Positions 1 through 10,244 of a DNA stretch of 34,700 nucleotides are shown one piece after another. Every line of letters starts with the position of its first letter. Position 1 is the first letter of the stretch. The position numbers and the translations under genes were made by a program. The DNA is from Chloroflexota bacterium (GTDB taxonomy: Bacteria > Chloroflexota > Anaerolineae > CG2-30-64-16): contig JAKPQT010000421.1 in assembly GCA_029555885.1 (NCBI GenBank), positions 1 to 34,700 on the forward strand, given 5' to 3'. The notes below the pieces were generated by a model, which saw nothing but the letters and a program-made list of their open reading frames with translations, was not told the origin of the DNA and did not search any database.

Positions 1-1
1 G

Positions 2-667
2 CTGCACGCGTGCTGCCACAACCCGACCGGCGCTGACCTGACGCTTGAGCAGTGGGACGCAGTCGCGGACCTGCTTGCGCGGCGGCGCCTGGTTCCATTT
101 GTAGATTTCGCGTACCAGGGGCTGGCGCGCGGGCTCGAATCTGACGCCGCTGGTGTGCAACACCTGTGCAGCAAACTGGACGAAGTGCTGATTGCCTCGT
201 CATTCTCAAAGAACTTCGGGCTGTACAACGAACGGGTGGGCGCGTTGACGTTCGTCGCGCGCAGCGCGGACGTAGCAGAGGCCGCGTTGAGCCAGATCAA
301 GACGCTCATCCGCGCGAACTACTCCACCCCGCCGGCCCACGGCTCGAAGATAGTCACCACGATCCTCAACTCCCCGGACCTGCGCCACGAATGGGAAGGC
401 GAAGTAGCGGCCATGCGCAACCGTATCAACGGCATGCGCCGGTTGTTCGTGGACCGGCTGGCAGAGTTGGGCCTCGACCGCGACTTTTCGTTCATCGGCG
501 AGCAGTACGGCATGTTCTCGTTCACGGGGCTGAACAAGGAGCACGTGAAGCGGCTGCGCGAGGAATACTCGATCTACATCGTGGATTCGGGCCGCATCAA
601 CGTCGCGGGGATGACCCAGGCGAACCTGCCCGTCGTGTGCAACGCGATTGCAGAGGTATTGAAATGA
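2..667 (+). CDS. Aspartate/aromatic aminotransferase (AspC/TyrB type), 5' end missing
   Basis: This is the C-terminal part of a class I PLP aminotransferase that enters from the left edge; the frame is open from base 2. It begins with LHACCHNPTGADL, the hallmark of the AspC/TyrB subgroup. VDFAYQG follows, with the Asp that contacts the PLP pyridine nitrogen and the Tyr that contacts its phenolic oxygen. SSFSKNFGLYNERVG carries the PLP-binding lysine. A GTG at 155 can look like a start, but these motifs lie upstream of it, so the real start is outside the window. About 222 codons remain of a usual 400. The enzyme would transfer amino groups between glutamate/2-oxoglutarate and aspartate or aromatic substrates. 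It converges on ilvD. Its exact substrate cannot be told from this fragment, and it is not an IlvE-type (class IV) enzyme. Confidence 0.93.
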   Translation: MHACCHNPTGADLTLEQWDAVADLLARRRLVPFVDFAYQGLARGLESDAAGVQHLCSKLDEVLIASSFSKNFGLYNERVGALTFVARSADVAEAALSQIKTLIRANYSTPPAHGSKIVTTILNSPDLRHEWEGEVAAMRNRINGMRRLFVDRLAELGLDRDFSFIGEQYGMFSFTGLNKEHVKRLREEYSIYIVDSGRINVAGMTQANLPVVCNAIAEVLK

Positions 668-671
668 GTTA

Positions 672-718
672 TTTGGGATTATGGCGGCGGACCGGAGGTC
701 CGCCGCCATAATCCCAAA
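672..718. repeat. 22-bp perfect hairpin between convergent genes
   Basis: The arms at 672-693 and 697-718 are perfectly complementary over 22 bp around a 3-base loop. They start 4 bases after the aminotransferase stop and end 8 bases before the ilvD stop. Neither side has a clear U-tract, so it is not a textbook intrinsic terminator. It could still stop transcription from both directions or protect 3' ends, and it may be a dispersed palindromic element. Confidence 0.8.
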
Positions 719-726
719 AGCACAAA

Positions 727-2397
727 CTAGACCCGCATGACTGCGCCTTCGCTGCCCGATGTGACCATCGCGGCGTATCGCTTGAGCCAGCCGGTTAGTT
801 CGCGGCGGACGGGCTGCCAGTGCGCCCGACGCTGCGCGAGCTCCGCATCGCTGACCTCCAGGTGCATCGTCCGCGCTCGGATATCGATGTCGATGATATC
901 GCCGTCCTGCACCAGACCAATCGGCCCGCCCGCAGCGGCCTCCGGCGAGACATGGCCGATGCTGGAGCCGCGCGTCGCGCCGCTGAACCGGCCGTCGGTG
1001 ATGAGCGCGACGGATGCCCCCAGGCCCATGCCCATGATGTTCGACGTGGGCGCCAGCATCTCCTGCATCCCAGGTCCGCCCTTCGGCCCCTCGTAGCGGA
1101 TGACCACCACGTCGCCGGCCTTCACGCGGCCGCCGAGGATGCCCGCGTTCGCCTCGTCGTGCGAGTCGAAGACCACCGCGGGCCCGCGATGGTGCATCAT
1201 CTCGGGCAGGATGCCCGCGGTCTTGACGACCGCGCCCTCAGGCGCGAGGTTGCCGAACAGGATCGCCAGCCCGCCGCGCGCGCTGTACGGATTGTCCAGC
1301 GCGCGGATGCACCCGCGATCCTGGCTCTCCGCCCCGGCCACGTTCTCGTACAGCGTCTTGCCGGTCACCGTCATCGCATCCGCGTGGAGGATGCCGGGCC
1401 GCTTGAACAGCTCCCACAGGATGGCCGACACCCCGCCCGCGCGATCCACGTCCTCGATGTGGTAGTTGGACGACGGCGACACCTTGCAGATGTTCGGCAC
1501 GCGCTCGGCCACCTCGTTCAGCCGGGCCAGCGGGTAGTTTACGCCCGCCTCCTGCGCCAGCGCGAGCGTGTGCAGGACCGTGTTGGTCGAGCCGCCCATC
1601 GCCATGTCCAGCGCGAACGCGTTGTCGATGGCCTCCGGCGTCACAATGTCGCGCGGGCACAGGTTCATCTCGACAAGCCGCAGGAGTTGGGTTGCCGCGC
1701 GCTGTGCCAGCTCCTCGCGGCGCGGATCGACGGCCAGGATCGTGCCGTTGCCCGGCAGCGCGAGCCCCAGCGCCTCGCACAGGCAGTTCATCGAGTTGGC
1801 CGTGAACATGCCGGAGCAGGAGCCGCACGTCGGGCAAGCAGCCGTCTCCAACTCGTCCAGCTCCGCCACGGTAATCTTGCCGCTGCGATAGGCCCCGACG
1901 CCCTCAAAGACGTTCATCAGGTCCACGACGCGGCCCGCCGCGGTTTCGCCCGCCTTCATCGGCCCGCCGCTGACGAAGATGGTCGGCACGTTCAGGCGCA
2001 TCGTCGCCATCAGCATCCCCGGCACAATCTTGTCGCAGTTGGGGATGCAGATCATGCCGTCGAACCAGTGGGCAGCGATCATGGTTTCCACCGCGTCCGC
2101 GATCAGCTCCCGGCTGGCAAGGCTGTACTTCATCCCGATGTGGCCCATCGCGATGCCGTCATCGACACCGATCGTATTGAACATGAAGGGCACGCCACCC
2201 GCTGCGCGCACCGCCGCGCGCACGACCTCCCCGAACTCCTTCAGGTGAACGTGGCCGGGAATGATGTCGGTGTATGAGTTGGCGATGGCGATGAACGGCT
2301 TGTTCCAGTCGTCCTCGCTCTGGATAACCCCGGTGGCGCGCAATAATGAACGATGGGGCGCGCGCTCAAACCCCTTCTTGACCATGTCAGATCGCAT
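727..2397 (-). CDS. ilvD: Dihydroxy-acid dehydratase
   Basis: IlvD dehydrates 2,3-dihydroxy-isovalerate and 2,3-dihydroxy-3-methylvalerate to the 2-oxo acids that precede valine/leucine and isoleucine. The 556-residue length fits the family. Visible motifs are [13 protein letters not shown] (about residues 77-89), NCDKIVPGM with Cys121, and [18 protein letters not shown] with Cys188, 191 and 194, which include Fe-S ligands. The first segment reads [13 protein letters not shown], with Gly where [2Fe-2S]-type enzymes have Cys. From memory E. coli IlvD, an oxygen-labile [4Fe-4S] enzyme, has the same PGHVHL. The ATG at 2397 is preceded by GAGAGGA about six bases upstream. It is the last gene of the ilv/leu operon, 101 bases after leuB, and ends just before the bidirectional hairpin. 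Confidence 0.97.
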   Translation of the reverse strand: MRSDMVKKGFERAPHRSLLRATGVIQSEDDWNKPFIAIANSYTDIIPGHVHLKEFGEVVRAAVRAAGGVPFMFNTIGVDDGIAMGHIGMKYSLASRELIADAVETMIAAHWFDGMICIPNCDKIVPGMLMATMRLNVPTIFVSGGPMKAGETAAGRVVDLMNVFEGVGAYRSGKITVAELDELETAACPTCGSCSGMFTANSMNCLCEALGLALPGNGTILAVDPRREELAQRAATQLLRLVEMNLCPRDIVTPEAIDNAFALDMAMGGSTNTVLHTLALAQEAGVNYPLARLNEVAERVPNICKVSPSSNYHIEDVDRAGGVSAILWELFKRPGILHADAMTVTGKTLYENVAGAESQDRGCIRALDNPYSARGGLAILFGNLAPEGAVVKTAGILPEMMHHRGPAVVFDSHDEANAGILGGRVKAGDVVVIRYEGPKGGPGMQEMLAPTSNIMGMGLGASVALITDGRFSGATRGSSIGHVSPEAAAGGPIGLVQDGDIIDIDIRARTMHLEVSDAELAQRRAHWQPVRRELTGWLKRYAAMVTSGSEGAVMRV

Positions 2398-2423
2398 GTG
2401 TGTATCCTCTCGCGGGATGAATC

Positions 2424-2513
2424 AGTAATGAGTAAGGAGCAATGAGTAAGAGGCTGGTGGATTTTACTCGTTACTCCTTACTCGTTACTCTTTACTCGTC
2501 ACTCGTTCCTTAT
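2424..2513. repeat. GAGTAAC/ACTCGTT short-unit palindromic array
   Basis: The leuB-ilvD gap is made of repeated units related to GAGTAAC and GAGTAAGG. They run one way at 2424-2452 and in inverted orientation at 2465-2508, so the RNA can fold into a long imperfect hairpin. On the operon strand the array starts within the last codons of leuB: its TGA stop at 2501-2499 is part of a repeat unit. Confidence 0.75.
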
Positions 2514-3596
2514 TCCGTCAACGACCGCATCACCCATGTCGCGCGTGTCGAGCAGCGTGCCGCCGGGCGTCATGATGTCGCGGCAGCGGTATCCGGCCGC
2601 GAGCACTGCATCGACCGCGGCCTCCACCGCGTCCGCCTCCGCGGATAGGCCCAGCGACCAGCGCAGCAGCAGCGCGCAACTCAGGATCGTTGCCAGCGGG
2701 TTCGCAATGCCCTGCCCCGCGATATCCGGCGCGCTGCCGTGGATGGGCTCGTACAGCCCCATCCGGCGTCCACTGTCGCTGCCTGCGTCGCCCAACGACG
2801 CCGATGGCAGCATCCCCATGCTCCCGGCAAGCATCGACGCCTCATCGGAGAGGATGTCACCAAACATATTCTCCGTGGCAATCACGTCGAAGTCCGCCGG
2901 CCTGCGGATAAGGTACATCGCGCAGGCATCGACTAGGATATCTTCGAGCTGCACATCGGGATAGTCCGCGGCGACCTCGTGCGCCACCGCCCGCCAGAGG
3001 CGCGACGATGCCAGCACGTTGGCCTTGTCCACCGATGTCACCTTGCCGCGCCGGCCGCGTGCCAGCTCGAAGGCCATACGCAGCAGGCGGCTGATTTCCC
3101 CCTCGGTGTAGCGCAGCGTGTCCACCGCCTCACGGTCGGGCGCGCTGCCCGACTGGCCCTGCGGCTTGCCGAAGTACAGCCCGCCCGTCAGCTCCCGCAA
3201 GATGAGCATGTCGACCCCGCTCACGACCTCCGGCTTGAGCGTCGATGCACCGGCCAGGGCCCCATACACTTTGACCGGCCGCAGGTTGGCATAGAGCCCC
3301 AGCGCGGCCCGGATGCCGAGCAGCCCCTGCTCCGGGCGGACGGCTGCATGCGGATCGCTCCACTTCGGTCCGCCCACCGCGCCGAGCAGCACCGCATCGC
3401 TGGCCTGGCAGGCCGCGACCGTCGCATCGGGCAGCGGGCTGCCCGTTTCGTCGATGGCGCTGCCGCCGATCAGTGCGTCAGTAAACTCGAGGGTATGACC
3501 GTAGCGGTCCGCAACTCGGCGCAAGACCTTGACGCCTTCGGCCACGACCTCCGGCCCGATGCCATCGCCGCCGAGCAATGTAATTCGTGCGTGCAT
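2499..3596 (-). CDS. leuB: 3-isopropylmalate dehydrogenase
   Basis: LeuB oxidatively decarboxylates 3-isopropylmalate with NAD+ in leucine synthesis. In a citramalate pathway it also acts on beta-methyl-malate to give 2-oxobutyrate. Motifs in order are [10 protein letters not shown] at the N-terminus, [10 protein letters not shown], the lysine in [16 protein letters not shown] and [14 protein letters not shown] with the metal-binding aspartates, and [19 protein letters not shown] for NAD binding. Two in-frame ATGs lie six bases apart (3602 and 3596). The Shine-Dalgarno-like AAAGG at 3607-3603 touches the first and sits six bases before the second, so I prefer 3596 (365 residues). The last residues (RNE, then TGA) are encoded by the first unit of the downstream repeat array. 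Confidence 0.96.
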   Translation of the reverse strand: MHARITLLGGDGIGPEVVAEGVKVLRRVADRYGHTLEFTDALIGGSAIDETGSPLPDATVAACQASDAVLLGAVGGPKWSDPHAAVRPEQGLLGIRAALGLYANLRPVKVYGALAGASTLKPEVVSGVDMLILRELTGGLYFGKPQGQSGSAPDREAVDTLRYTEGEISRLLRMAFELARGRRGKVTSVDKANVLASSRLWRAVAHEVAADYPDVQLEDILVDACAMYLIRRPADFDVIATENMFGDILSDEASMLAGSMGMLPSASLGDAGSDSGRRMGLYEPIHGSAPDIAGQGIANPLATILSCALLLRWSLGLSAEADAVEAAVDAVLAAGYRCRDIMTPGGTLLDTRDMGDAVVDGIRNE

Positions 3597-3607
3597 AAAC
3601 ATCCTTT

Positions 3608-3676
3608 CAGAATAAACCGCGAAGAGGCCAAGAACGTCAAGGGGAAAACTCTTCGCGTTCTTCGCGCCTTTGCGGT
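3608..3676. repeat. GCGAAGAACGCG/GCAAAGG palindromic array
   Basis: The cimA-leuB gap holds an imperfect palindrome. AACCGCGAAG and CAAGAACG on the left are mirrored by CGTTCTTCGCG and CTTTGCGGTT on the right. The units recur about every 10 bases. On the operon strand it starts about seven bases after the cimA stop. Fragments of similar sequence (CACGCAAAGACGCAAG and relatives) occur near 12,780-12,812 and 16,402-16,426. Confidence 0.75.
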
Positions 3677-3683
3677 TGAGGTC

Positions 3684-5279
3684 CTACGTATCCGTCAGCA
3701 GCGCGTACTCCATGCTGTCGGCCAGGGCCTGCCAGGAGGAGTCGATGATGTTCGTCGAGCTGCCGACCGTGCTCCAACTGGAGTGGGTGTTGCGGGTGTC
3801 GATGATAACGCGCGTGGTCGCGCCGGTGGCCGCGTTGCTGTCCAGGATACGCACCTTGTAGTCGGCCAGTTGGACATCGGCCAGATGCGGATAGTGGGGT
3901 AACAGCGCCTTGCGCAAGGCCCGGTCCAGCGCGTTGACCGGACCGTTGCCTTCCGCTGCGGTGTGCATGACCTCGTCGCCCACCCTGACCTTGACGCTTG
4001 CCTCCGCCAACAGGCCGCGGCCCTGGCGGTGCTCCACGACGACCATGAAGTCGATCAACTCGAAGGGCGGGCGATAGGTGGGCCGCAGCCGGTGAAGCAT
4101 CAGCATCACCGACGCCTCCGCGCCCTCGAAGTAGAAGCCGCGGCTCTCCAGTTCCTTGACCTGCGCGAGAACCTGCTTGACCTCCTCCTTGCTGGCGTCC
4201 ATCCCGAATTCCTGTGCCTTGTAGAGGAGATTGCCCCGGCCCGATAGCTCGCTGACCAGCACGCGCTTCTCGTTGCCCACGAGCGCCGGGTCGATGTGCT
4301 GATAGCTCTGTTCCACCTTCATCACGGCCGCGACGTGGATGCCGCCCTTGTGCGCAAACGCACTCGCCCCAACATAAGGCTGGTGGGTGTCATGGCTCAC
4401 GTTGGCCGTCTCCGCGACGAAACGCGAGAGTTCCGTCAGCCGTCGCAGTTCATCATCTGCCAGGCAGCGATAGTCCAGTTTGAGCTGAAGGTTGGCGATA
4501 GTCGCGCACAGGTCGCAGTTGCCCACCCGCTCACCGATGCCGTTGACTGTACCCTGCACCTGCGTTGCGCCCGCGCGCACCCCGGCCAACGCGTTGGCAA
4601 CCGCCACCCCACCGTCGTTGTGCGTGTGGATGCCGAGCGCAGCGGATGGAATGCCCTGCGCCGCCGCGGCCTCCTGCAGATGACGCCGCGTCTCCACGAT
4701 GACTTCCTCGACCTCCCAGGGCAGCGCGCCGCCGTTCGTGTCGCACAGGACAATGTACTCCGCCCCGGCGGCCTGCGCGGCGCGGACACAGGCCAGCGCA
4801 TACTCCCGGTTCGCCTTGAACCCGTCGAAGTAGTGCTCGGCGTCATAGAAGACACGGCGGCCATACCCTTGCAGATAAGCCACCGTGTCACCGATCATCG
4901 CCAGGTTCTCGTCCAGCGTCGTCTCAAGGACGTGCGTGACGTGCAGGTCCGAGCTCTTGCCGACGAGGGTCACGACGGGCGTAGCCGCGTCCAGCAGCAT
5001 GGCGACCTGTGGATCCGCCTCGCACGTCATGCCTGCACGCCGCGTCGAGCCGAACGCCGCAATCTGCGCCTGCCGCAGCGGGATCGTCTGCATCCGCCGG
5101 AAGAAGTCGGCATCCTTCGCATTCGAGCCGGGCCAGCCGCCCTCGATGAAAGGGATGCCGATGTCATCCAGCCGCTGAGCTATCTTGACCTTGTCTTCGA
5201 GCGAGAACGAAATACCCTCAGCCTGCGCGCCATCGCGGAGTGTGGTGTCATAGATGTAGATGTGATCATGCATCGGCAT
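3684..5279 (-). CDS. cimA: (R)-citramalate synthase
   Basis: CimA condenses pyruvate with acetyl-CoA to (R)-citramalate, the first step of the threonine-independent isoleucine route. The 531-residue protein is a DRE-TIM metallolyase. It has [12 protein letters not shown] (residues 11-22) in place of the LeuA signature [17 protein letters not shown] for metal binding, GIGERVGN, and [13 protein letters not shown]-terminal LeuA-type regulatory/dimerisation domain covers about residues 400-525. The Ala after DG, the EGGWPGSN segment and the overall length match the bacterial CimA family rather than LeuA or homocitrate synthase. GGGGGT lies three bases before the ATG at 5279; a second ATG two codons later is also possible. 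It sits 24 bases after leuD and upstream of leuB, whose products can process citramalate. Confidence 0.93.
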   Translation of the reverse strand: MPMHDHIYIYDTTLRDGAQAEGISFSLEDKVKIAQRLDDIGIPFIEGGWPGSNAKDADFFRRMQTIPLRQAQIAAFGSTRRAGMTCEADPQVAMLLDAATPVVTLVGKSSDLHVTHVLETTLDENLAMIGDTVAYLQGYGRRVFYDAEHYFDGFKANREYALACVRAAQAAGAEYIVLCDTNGGALPWEVEEVIVETRRHLQEAAAAQGIPSAALGIHTHNDGGVAVANALAGVRAGATQVQGTVNGIGERVGNCDLCATIANLQLKLDYRCLADDELRRLTELSRFVAETANVSHDTHQPYVGASAFAHKGGIHVAAVMKVEQSYQHIDPALVGNEKRVLVSELSGRGNLLYKAQEFGMDASKEEVKQVLAQVKELESRGFYFEGAEASVMLMLHRLRPTYRPPFELIDFMVVVEHRQGRGLLAEASVKVRVGDEVMHTAAEGNGPVNALDRALRKALLPHYPHLADVQLADYKVRILDSNAATGATTRVIIDTRNTHSSWSTVGSSTNIIDSSWQALADSMEYALLTDT

Positions 5280-5303
5280 GTACCCCCATCCGTGAATGCG
5301 AGC

Positions 5304-5903
5304 TTACGCCCGAGCGGCCTCGTACCGTTCGATCGCCGGCGCGTGGCTCAACAGGTAGCCCAGTTCGTCGACGCCCTGCAACAGGCAGGTGCGCGCGAAC
5401 GGGTCAATCTGGAAGTCGAAGGCTGTCCCGTCGGGCAGCGTGACCGTCTGCGCGGCCAGGTCCACGCGGTACTTGCCATCCGGCTGCGCGGCAGCGAGCG
5501 CGAACAGCCGCGCGTGCGTCGCGACGTCCACCACGATGGGCAGCAGACCGTTCTTCAGCGAGTTGTTGCGGAAGATGTCAGCAAAGGAAGTGCTGATGAC
5601 TGCGCGGAAGCCGTAGCCCAGCAGCGCCCAGGGCGCGTGCTCGCGCGAGCTGCCGCAGCCGAAATTGTCGCCGGCCAACAGCAGCGCCGCGCCCCGGCTC
5701 TCGGGCCGGTTCAGGATGAAGTCGGGCCGCGGCCGGCCGTCGGCATCGTAACGCCAATCCGCAAACAGGTTAGCGCCCAGGCCGGCCTTGTCCGTCGTCT
5801 TGAGGAAGCGCGCCGGGATAATCTGGTCGGTGTCCACGTTCTCCGCGGGCAGCAGCACAACCCGGCTGGTAAAGGGGGTGAATGGTTCCACAGTATGCCT
5901 CAC
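5304..5903 (-). CDS. leuD: 3-isopropylmalate dehydratase small subunit
   Basis: LeuD is the swivel-domain partner of LeuC. Together they isomerise 2-isopropylmalate to 3-isopropylmalate and, in this operon, probably citramalate to beta-methyl-malate. The 199 residues include [32 protein letters not shown], the substrate-loop signature of the family, and [18 protein letters not shown]. The start is GTG at 5903, which overlaps the leuC TGA in a four-base GTGA junction, so the two subunits are probably translationally coupled. Another GTG four codons downstream is possible but leaves the coupling less tight. The cimA gene follows after 24 bases. Confidence 0.96.
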   Translation of the reverse strand: MRHTVEPFTPFTSRVVLLPAENVDTDQIIPARFLKTTDKAGLGANLFADWRYDADGRPRPDFILNRPESRGAALLLAGDNFGCGSSREHAPWALLGYGFRAVISTSFADIFRNNSLKNGLLPIVVDVATHARLFALAAAQPDGKYRVDLAAQTVTLPDGTAFDFQIDPFARTCLLQGVDELGYLLSHAPAIERYEAARA

Positions 5904-7300
5904 ATGAGCGACCGGACGTCAGTCAGGACGCCGGTCACAGCGGACGCGGCAGCGGTCAGCGGGCTGGCCAGGAAGGTGCGGCCGCCCGGGCCCTGGCGCC
6001 CCTCGAAGTTGCGATTGCTCGTGCTGACAGCATACTGGCCGGGCTCGAGCTGGTCGCCGTTCATCGCGATGCACATGCTGCACCCAGGCTCGCGCCACTC
6101 GCAGCCCGCCGCGCGGAAGACCTCGTCCAGCCGCTCGGCCTCGGCCTCCGCCTTGACCTGCTGCGAGCCGGGCACGACGAGCGCCCGCACGCCCTCGGCC
6201 ACGCGCCGCCCACGCAGCACATCCGCGGCCTGCCGCAGGTCCGAGAGGCGGCCGTTGGTGCAACTGCCGATGAACACGACATCCACCGGCTGCCCCTGCA
6301 GCGCCTGGCCCGGCTGCAGGCCCATATAGGCCAGCGCCTTCTCCAGTGCGCGGCGTTGAGACGGGTCGCGCGCCTCGGACGGGTCGGGCACGCGGCCCGT
6401 AATCGGCGCGGCCATCCCCGGATTCGTGCCATATGTGACCATTGGTTCGAGCGCGGAGGCATCCAGCGTGACCGAACGGTCGAACGTTGCGCCCTCGTCA
6501 CTCGGGAGTCGCCGCCAGGCCGCCAACGCTGCATCCCACGCCGCGCCCTTCGGTGCAAACGACCGGCCCGCCAGATACTCGAAGGTGGTGTCGTCCGGCG
6601 CGACCAGACCCGCCCGCGCACCGCCCTCGATGCTCATGTTGCAGACCGTCATCCGCCCTTCCATCGAAAGGCTGCGGATGGCCGAGCCGGTGTACTCGAA
6701 CACATGGCCCGTGCCGCCGCCGATGCCGATCCGGCTGATAAGCGCCAGGATGATGTCCTTCGGTCCCACACCGGAGCGGAGTTGGCCGTCCACCCGCACC
6801 TCGAAGGTCTTGGGCTTGTGCTGGAGGAGGCATTGGGTCGCCAGGACATGACCGACCTCGCTCGTGCCGATGCCGAACGCAAGACTGCCGAATGCGCCGT
6901 GCGTGGCCGTATGGCTGTCACCGCAGACGATGGTCATGCCCGGCTGCGTCCGGCCCAGCTCCGGGCCGATGACATGCACGATGCCCTGCCGGCCCGTCGC
7001 GGGGCTGTACAGGGGCACATCGAATTCCTGGCAGTTGGTCGCCAGTTGCGCGACCTGCTTTGCGGCCAGCGCATCCATGATGGGCAGGCTGCGGTCATAG
7101 GTGGGGATGCTGTGGTCTACGGTCGCCAGCGTCTTGTCCGGCCGGCGCACTTTCAGCCCCCGCTCGCGGAGCGTCTGGAACGCCTGCGGCGACGTGACTT
7201 CATGGACGAGATGCAGGTCGATGTACAGGACTGCCGGGCTGCCCGGCTCCTGGGTCACGACATGCGCGTCCCAGATTTTGTCTAGAAGTGTTTTTGGCAT
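5900..7300 (-). CDS. leuC: 3-isopropylmalate dehydratase large subunit
   Basis: LeuC is the aconitase-type [4Fe-4S] subunit of isopropylmalate isomerase. Motifs are [35 protein letters not shown], the first cluster cysteine in [12 protein letters not shown], and the two others in GCSMCIAMN. The end ([22 protein letters not shown]) is also typical. A GTG at 7306 would add two residues, but AAAGG at 7313-7309 lies eight bases before the ATG at 7300 and only two before the GTG, so I choose 7300 (466 residues). It follows leuA after about 130 bases filled by a palindromic array and overlaps leuD by four bases. Confidence 0.97.
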   Translation of the reverse strand: MPKTLLDKIWDAHVVTQEPGSPAVLYIDLHLVHEVTSPQAFQTLRERGLKVRRPDKTLATVDHSIPTYDRSLPIMDALAAKQVAQLATNCQEFDVPLYSPATGRQGIVHVIGPELGRTQPGMTIVCGDSHTATHGAFGSLAFGIGTSEVGHVLATQCLLQHKPKTFEVRVDGQLRSGVGPKDIILALISRIGIGGGTGHVFEYTGSAIRSLSMEGRMTVCNMSIEGGARAGLVAPDDTTFEYLAGRSFAPKGAAWDAALAAWRRLPSDEGATFDRSVTLDASALEPMVTYGTNPGMAAPITGRVPDPSEARDPSQRRALEKALAYMGLQPGQALQGQPVDVVFIGSCTNGRLSDLRQAADVLRGRRVAEGVRALVVPGSQQVKAEAEAERLDEVFRAAGCEWREPGCSMCIAMNGDQLEPGQYAVSTSNRNFEGRQGPGGRTFLASPLTAAASAVTGVLTDVRSLM

Positions 7301-7318
7301 AATCACAACCTTTTACAT

Positions 7319-7437
7319 AGAACGCTGAGCACGCTGATGATCATGACGAACGCTGATATTCGCTTATCCGAAGAATATCAGCGCTAATCATGATCATCAG
7401 GGCCAACCGAAGCTTGGCACGTCGTCTGCGTTCTATT
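7319..7437. repeat. ACGCTGAT palindromic array, copy 1 (leuA-leuC gap)
   Basis: An imperfect palindrome of about 115 bases is built from ACGCTGAT units spaced about 10 bases apart, with a centre near 7367 (GAATATCAGCG mirrors CGCTGATATTC). Its leuA-side end, TCTGCGTTCTATT (7425-7437), is identical over 13 bases to the ilvC-side end of copy 2. On the operon strand the element begins inside the leuA TAG stop. Confidence 0.85.
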
Positions 7438-9022
7438 CGCCTCTGCGAACGGTAAGCATCTTGTTGAGTGCGCTCATATAGGCCTTGGCGCTCGCAACGA
7501 TGATGTCTGTGTCCGCGCCGTGGCCGCTATAGGTGCGGGCACGCGGTCCCGTCTGCGGATTGAGCGCTTCCTCACCGTGGCCGTTCGTCCCCGCAGCCGT
7601 CGGCTCGATGCGGATTGTCACCTCGCCCACCGCGTCGATGCCCTCCGTTACGGCCTGGATGCTGAATTCGGTGAGCACGTTGGGCACCTGCACGATGCGG
7701 TTGATGGCCCGATAGACCGAGTCCACCGGCCCCGTGCCGATGGCCGCGTCCTCCCGCGTCACGCCGTCCGGCCCGCGCAGCCGCACGGTGGCCGTGGGTC
7801 GCAGCCCGCTGCCCGACGACACCTGCACGTGCTGGAGCCGCCACAGCTCGACCGGCTGGTAGACCTCGTCATTGATGATCGCCTCGATATCGGGGTCGCT
7901 GACGATCTTCTTCTTGTCGCACAGTTCCTTGAACCGCTCGAACACCCGATTGAGGTCCTCGGCTGTCAGCTCATACCCCAGCTCTGCGACCTTCGTCTGG
8001 AAGGCATGGCGGCCGCTGTGCTTGCCCAGCACCAGCCGGCTCTCGTTGATGCCGATGGTCTCGGGCCGCATGATCTCGTAGGTGAGCGGATTCTTGAGCA
8101 TCCCGTCCTGGTGGATGCCGGCCTCGTGCGCAAAAGCGTTCGCTCCGACGATGGCCTTGTTCGGCTGGACGGGTATGCCGGTATATGCGCTGACCAGGCG
8201 GCTGATGCGCGCAATCTGCGTCGTGTCGATGTTCGTGTGCACGCCGTAGACCGTGGGACGGGTGTGCAGCGCCATCACGATTTCTTCGAGCGAGGTGTTG
8301 CCAGCCCGCTCACCGATGCCGTTCATCGTGACTTCCGCCTGCCGGGCGCCGTTCTGGATGGCAGCCAGGGTATTCGCGGTGGCGAGGCCCAGATCGTTAT
8401 GACAATGAGCGGAGATGATGACATCCTTCGCGCCCGGCACGTGCTCGCGGATGCCGGCGATCAGCGCGCCGAACTCCTGCGGCGTCGTATAGCCCACGGT
8501 GTCGGGGATATTGAGCGTGGTCGCGCCGGCCTTGATGGCCACTTCGAGGACCTGGTACAGGAACTCAGGATCGGAGCGTCCCCCGTCCTCCGGCGAGAAC
8601 TCGATATCCTCGCACAGGCTGCGGGCGTAGGCCACCATTTCGCTCACCCGGCGCACACATTCCTCGCGGCTGATGCGCAGCTTATGCTCGAGGTGGATAT
8701 CGGAGGTCGCGAGGAAGGTGTGGATGCGCGGCTTGCGTGCCGGCCTGACCGCGTCCCAGGCCCGGTCGATATCGGCCTTGTTTGCACGCGCCAGCCCGGC
8801 GATGATCGGCGCGCCGTCGCCCTGCCCGATCTCGACTGCGATGCGGCGGACCGCCTCGTAGTCGCCCGGCGACGCGATGGGAAAGCCCGCTTCGATGACG
8901 TCCACGCCCAGCCGGACCAACTGGCGCGCGATTTCCAGCTTCTCGTCGATGTTCAGCGTTGCGCCCGGCGACTGCTCCCCATCGCGCAACGTGGTGTCAA
9001 AGATACGAACAACATCTGTCAT
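7433..9022 (-). CDS. leuA: 2-isopropylmalate synthase
   Basis: LeuA condenses acetyl-CoA with 2-oxoisovalerate, the committed step to leucine. The 529-residue protein starts with [18 protein letters not shown]. It has the metal-binding [40 protein letters not shown] and GKHSGRHAF, then a C-terminal allosteric domain from about residue 385, which in the family binds leucine. That domain suggests feedback inhibition on top of attenuation. The gene lies 122 bases after ilvC. Its stop codon is the first part of the downstream ACGCTGAT element. CimA in the same operon is the other DRE-TIM enzyme; the TLRDGEQ versus TLRDGAQ difference separates them. Confidence 0.97.
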   Translation of the reverse strand: MTDVVRIFDTTLRDGEQSPGATLNIDEKLEIARQLVRLGVDVIEAGFPIASPGDYEAVRRIAVEIGQGDGAPIIAGLARANKADIDRAWDAVRPARKPRIHTFLATSDIHLEHKLRISREECVRRVSEMVAYARSLCEDIEFSPEDGGRSDPEFLYQVLEVAIKAGATTLNIPDTVGYTTPQEFGALIAGIREHVPGAKDVIISAHCHNDLGLATANTLAAIQNGARQAEVTMNGIGERAGNTSLEEIVMALHTRPTVYGVHTNIDTTQIARISRLVSAYTGIPVQPNKAIVGANAFAHEAGIHQDGMLKNPLTYEIMRPETIGINESRLVLGKHSGRHAFQTKVAELGYELTAEDLNRVFERFKELCDKKKIVSDPDIEAIINDEVYQPVELWRLQHVQVSSGSGLRPTATVRLRGPDGVTREDAAIGTGPVDSVYRAINRIVQVPNVLTEFSIQAVTEGIDAVGEVTIRIEPTAAGTNGHGEEALNPQTGPRARTYSGHGADTDIIVASAKAYMSALNKMLTVRRGE

Positions 9023-9037
9023 AAGCCACCTCGAAAC

Positions 9038-9147
9038 TGAACGCTGATGCCGCTGATGATCATGATTTACGCTGATCCTTTCTCATATCCACTTCATGAA
9101 TAATCAGTGCAAATCAGCGTCGTATCAGCGTCATCTGCGTTCTATTA
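9038..9147. repeat. ACGCTGAT palindromic array, copy 2 (ilvC-leuA gap)
   Basis: This is the same family as 7319-7437: ACGCTGATGCCGCTGATGATCATGA on one side, and ATCAGTGC, AATCAGCG and ATCAGCGTCAT on the other. It ends in the shared 13-mer TCTGCGTTCTATT (9134-9146), which overlaps the ilvC TAA stop. It fills almost the whole ilvC-leuA gap and can fold as an RNA hairpin in the operon transcript. Confidence 0.85.
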
Positions 9148-10167
9148 AGCTCCACCGGCGCCCGGCTTGACCTCTTTCGGGTTCAGCCACGGCATCATGC
9201 GGCGCAGGTTGCGGCCGACCTCTTCCACCTGGCTGGTCATCTCATCTTCCCGGGTCTTGTTGAAGACCGGTCGGCCCGCTGCATTTTCGTCCATCCACTC
9301 TTCCGCATACGCCCCGCTCTGGATCTCCGCCAGGATTTCCTTCATCTCCGCGCGCACGTGGTCGTCGACGATGCGCGGGCCCGACCGGTAGTCACCGTGC
9401 TCCGCGGTGTCGCTCACCGAATAGCGCATGTACGACAGCCCGCCCTGGTAGATGAGGTCAACGATGAGCTTCATCTCGTGGATGCACTCGAAGTACGCAA
9501 TTTCCGGCTGGTAACCGGCCGCGACCAGCGTCTCGAATCCCGCCTTCATCAGGTTGGACACGCCGCCGCACAGGACGGCCTGCTCGCCGAACAGGTCGGT
9601 CTCGGTTTCTTCGGCAAAGGTGGTCTCCAGCACGCCCGCGCGGCCTGCGCCGAGGGCCTTCGCGTATGCCAGCGCGTTGGCCTTCGCCTGTCCGCTCGCA
9701 TCCTGGTACACGGCCAGCAAGGCCGGCACACCCTGCCCCGCGACATAGGTTTCCCGCACGCGATGGCCGGGCCCTTTCGGCGCAATCATGGACACATCTA
9801 CATCGGGCGGCGGCACAATCTGGCCGAAGCGGATGTTGAAACCGTGCGCGAACATCAGCGTCTTGCCGGCCTGCAGCGCGGGCGCGATTTCCTCGCGATA
9901 GAGCTTGCCCTGGCCGACGTCCGGGGTGAGGATCATGATGACATCGGCCGTGCGCGCTGCGTCGGCCACCGTCATGGGGGTCAATCCCGCGGCCTCAACC
10001 TTGCTCCAGGACTTACTGCCGGGGTACAAGCCCACGACGACATGCACGCCCGACTCGTGGAGGTTGAGGGCATGGGCGTGTCCCTGGCTGCCGAACCCGA
10101 TGATGGCTACGGTCTTGCCTGCCAACCGGCCAAGGTCCGCGTCGCTGTCGTAATAGATGTTTGCCAT
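9145..10167 (-). CDS. ilvC: Ketol-acid reductoisomerase, class I
   Basis: IlvC isomerises and reduces acetolactate and acetohydroxybutyrate to the dihydroxy acids used by IlvD. The 340-residue length marks the short class I form. The Rossmann motif [15 protein letters not shown] is near residue 24. The cofactor loop reads [13 protein letters not shown], keeping the two serines that usually contact the NADPH phosphate but with Tyr where many enzymes have Arg. Further motifs are [26 protein letters not shown], and the acidic metal ligands in ETDLFGEQ and the [12 protein letters not shown] region. GGAG lies about ten bases before the ATG. It follows ilvN after 75 bases that contain a hairpin. 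Confidence 0.97.
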   Translation of the reverse strand: MANIYYDSDADLGRLAGKTVAIIGFGSQGHAHALNLHESGVHVVVGLYPGSKSWSKVEAAGLTPMTVADAARTADVIMILTPDVGQGKLYREEIAPALQAGKTLMFAHGFNIRFGQIVPPPDVDVSMIAPKGPGHRVRETYVAGQGVPALLAVYQDASGQAKANALAYAKALGAGRAGVLETTFAEETETDLFGEQAVLCGGVSNLMKAGFETLVAAGYQPEIAYFECIHEMKLIVDLIYQGGLSYMRYSVSDTAEHGDYRSGPRIVDDHVRAEMKEILAEIQSGAYAEEWMDENAAGRPVFNKTREDEMTSQVEEVGRNLRRMMPWLNPKEVKPGAGGA

Positions 10168-10206
10168 TGAGTGAGTTCTCCTTCATACACCTGGGAATAT
10201 ACAAAG

Positions 10207-10244
10207 AGAGACGTTGTGCTGGAGCCATCCGGCACAACGTCTCT
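10207..10244. repeat. Hairpin at the ilvN stop codon
   Basis: AGAGACGTTGTGC (10207-10219) pairs with GCACAACGTCTCT (10232-10244). Three further pairs, one of them a wobble, leave a six-base loop. It begins within the ilvN TAG stop on the operon strand and has no U-tract. It may influence 3'-end stability or the ilvN/ilvC expression ratio; that is inference. Confidence 0.75.

Noticed and set aside
672..718. Classical intrinsic terminator
   Set aside because: The 22-bp stem is strong but neither strand has a U-tract, so it is listed as a hairpin repeat only.
820..2277. Long plus-strand ORF opposite ilvD (485 codons), and similar ones at 4296-6329 and 14383-16050
   Set aside because: They lie wholly or largely antisense to clearly recognised genes, are Arg/His-rich and show no family motif. 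High GC content makes such shadow frames common.
7319..9147. CRISPR array
   Set aside because: The repeats are short inverted units within single gaps, with no regular spacers and no cas genes.
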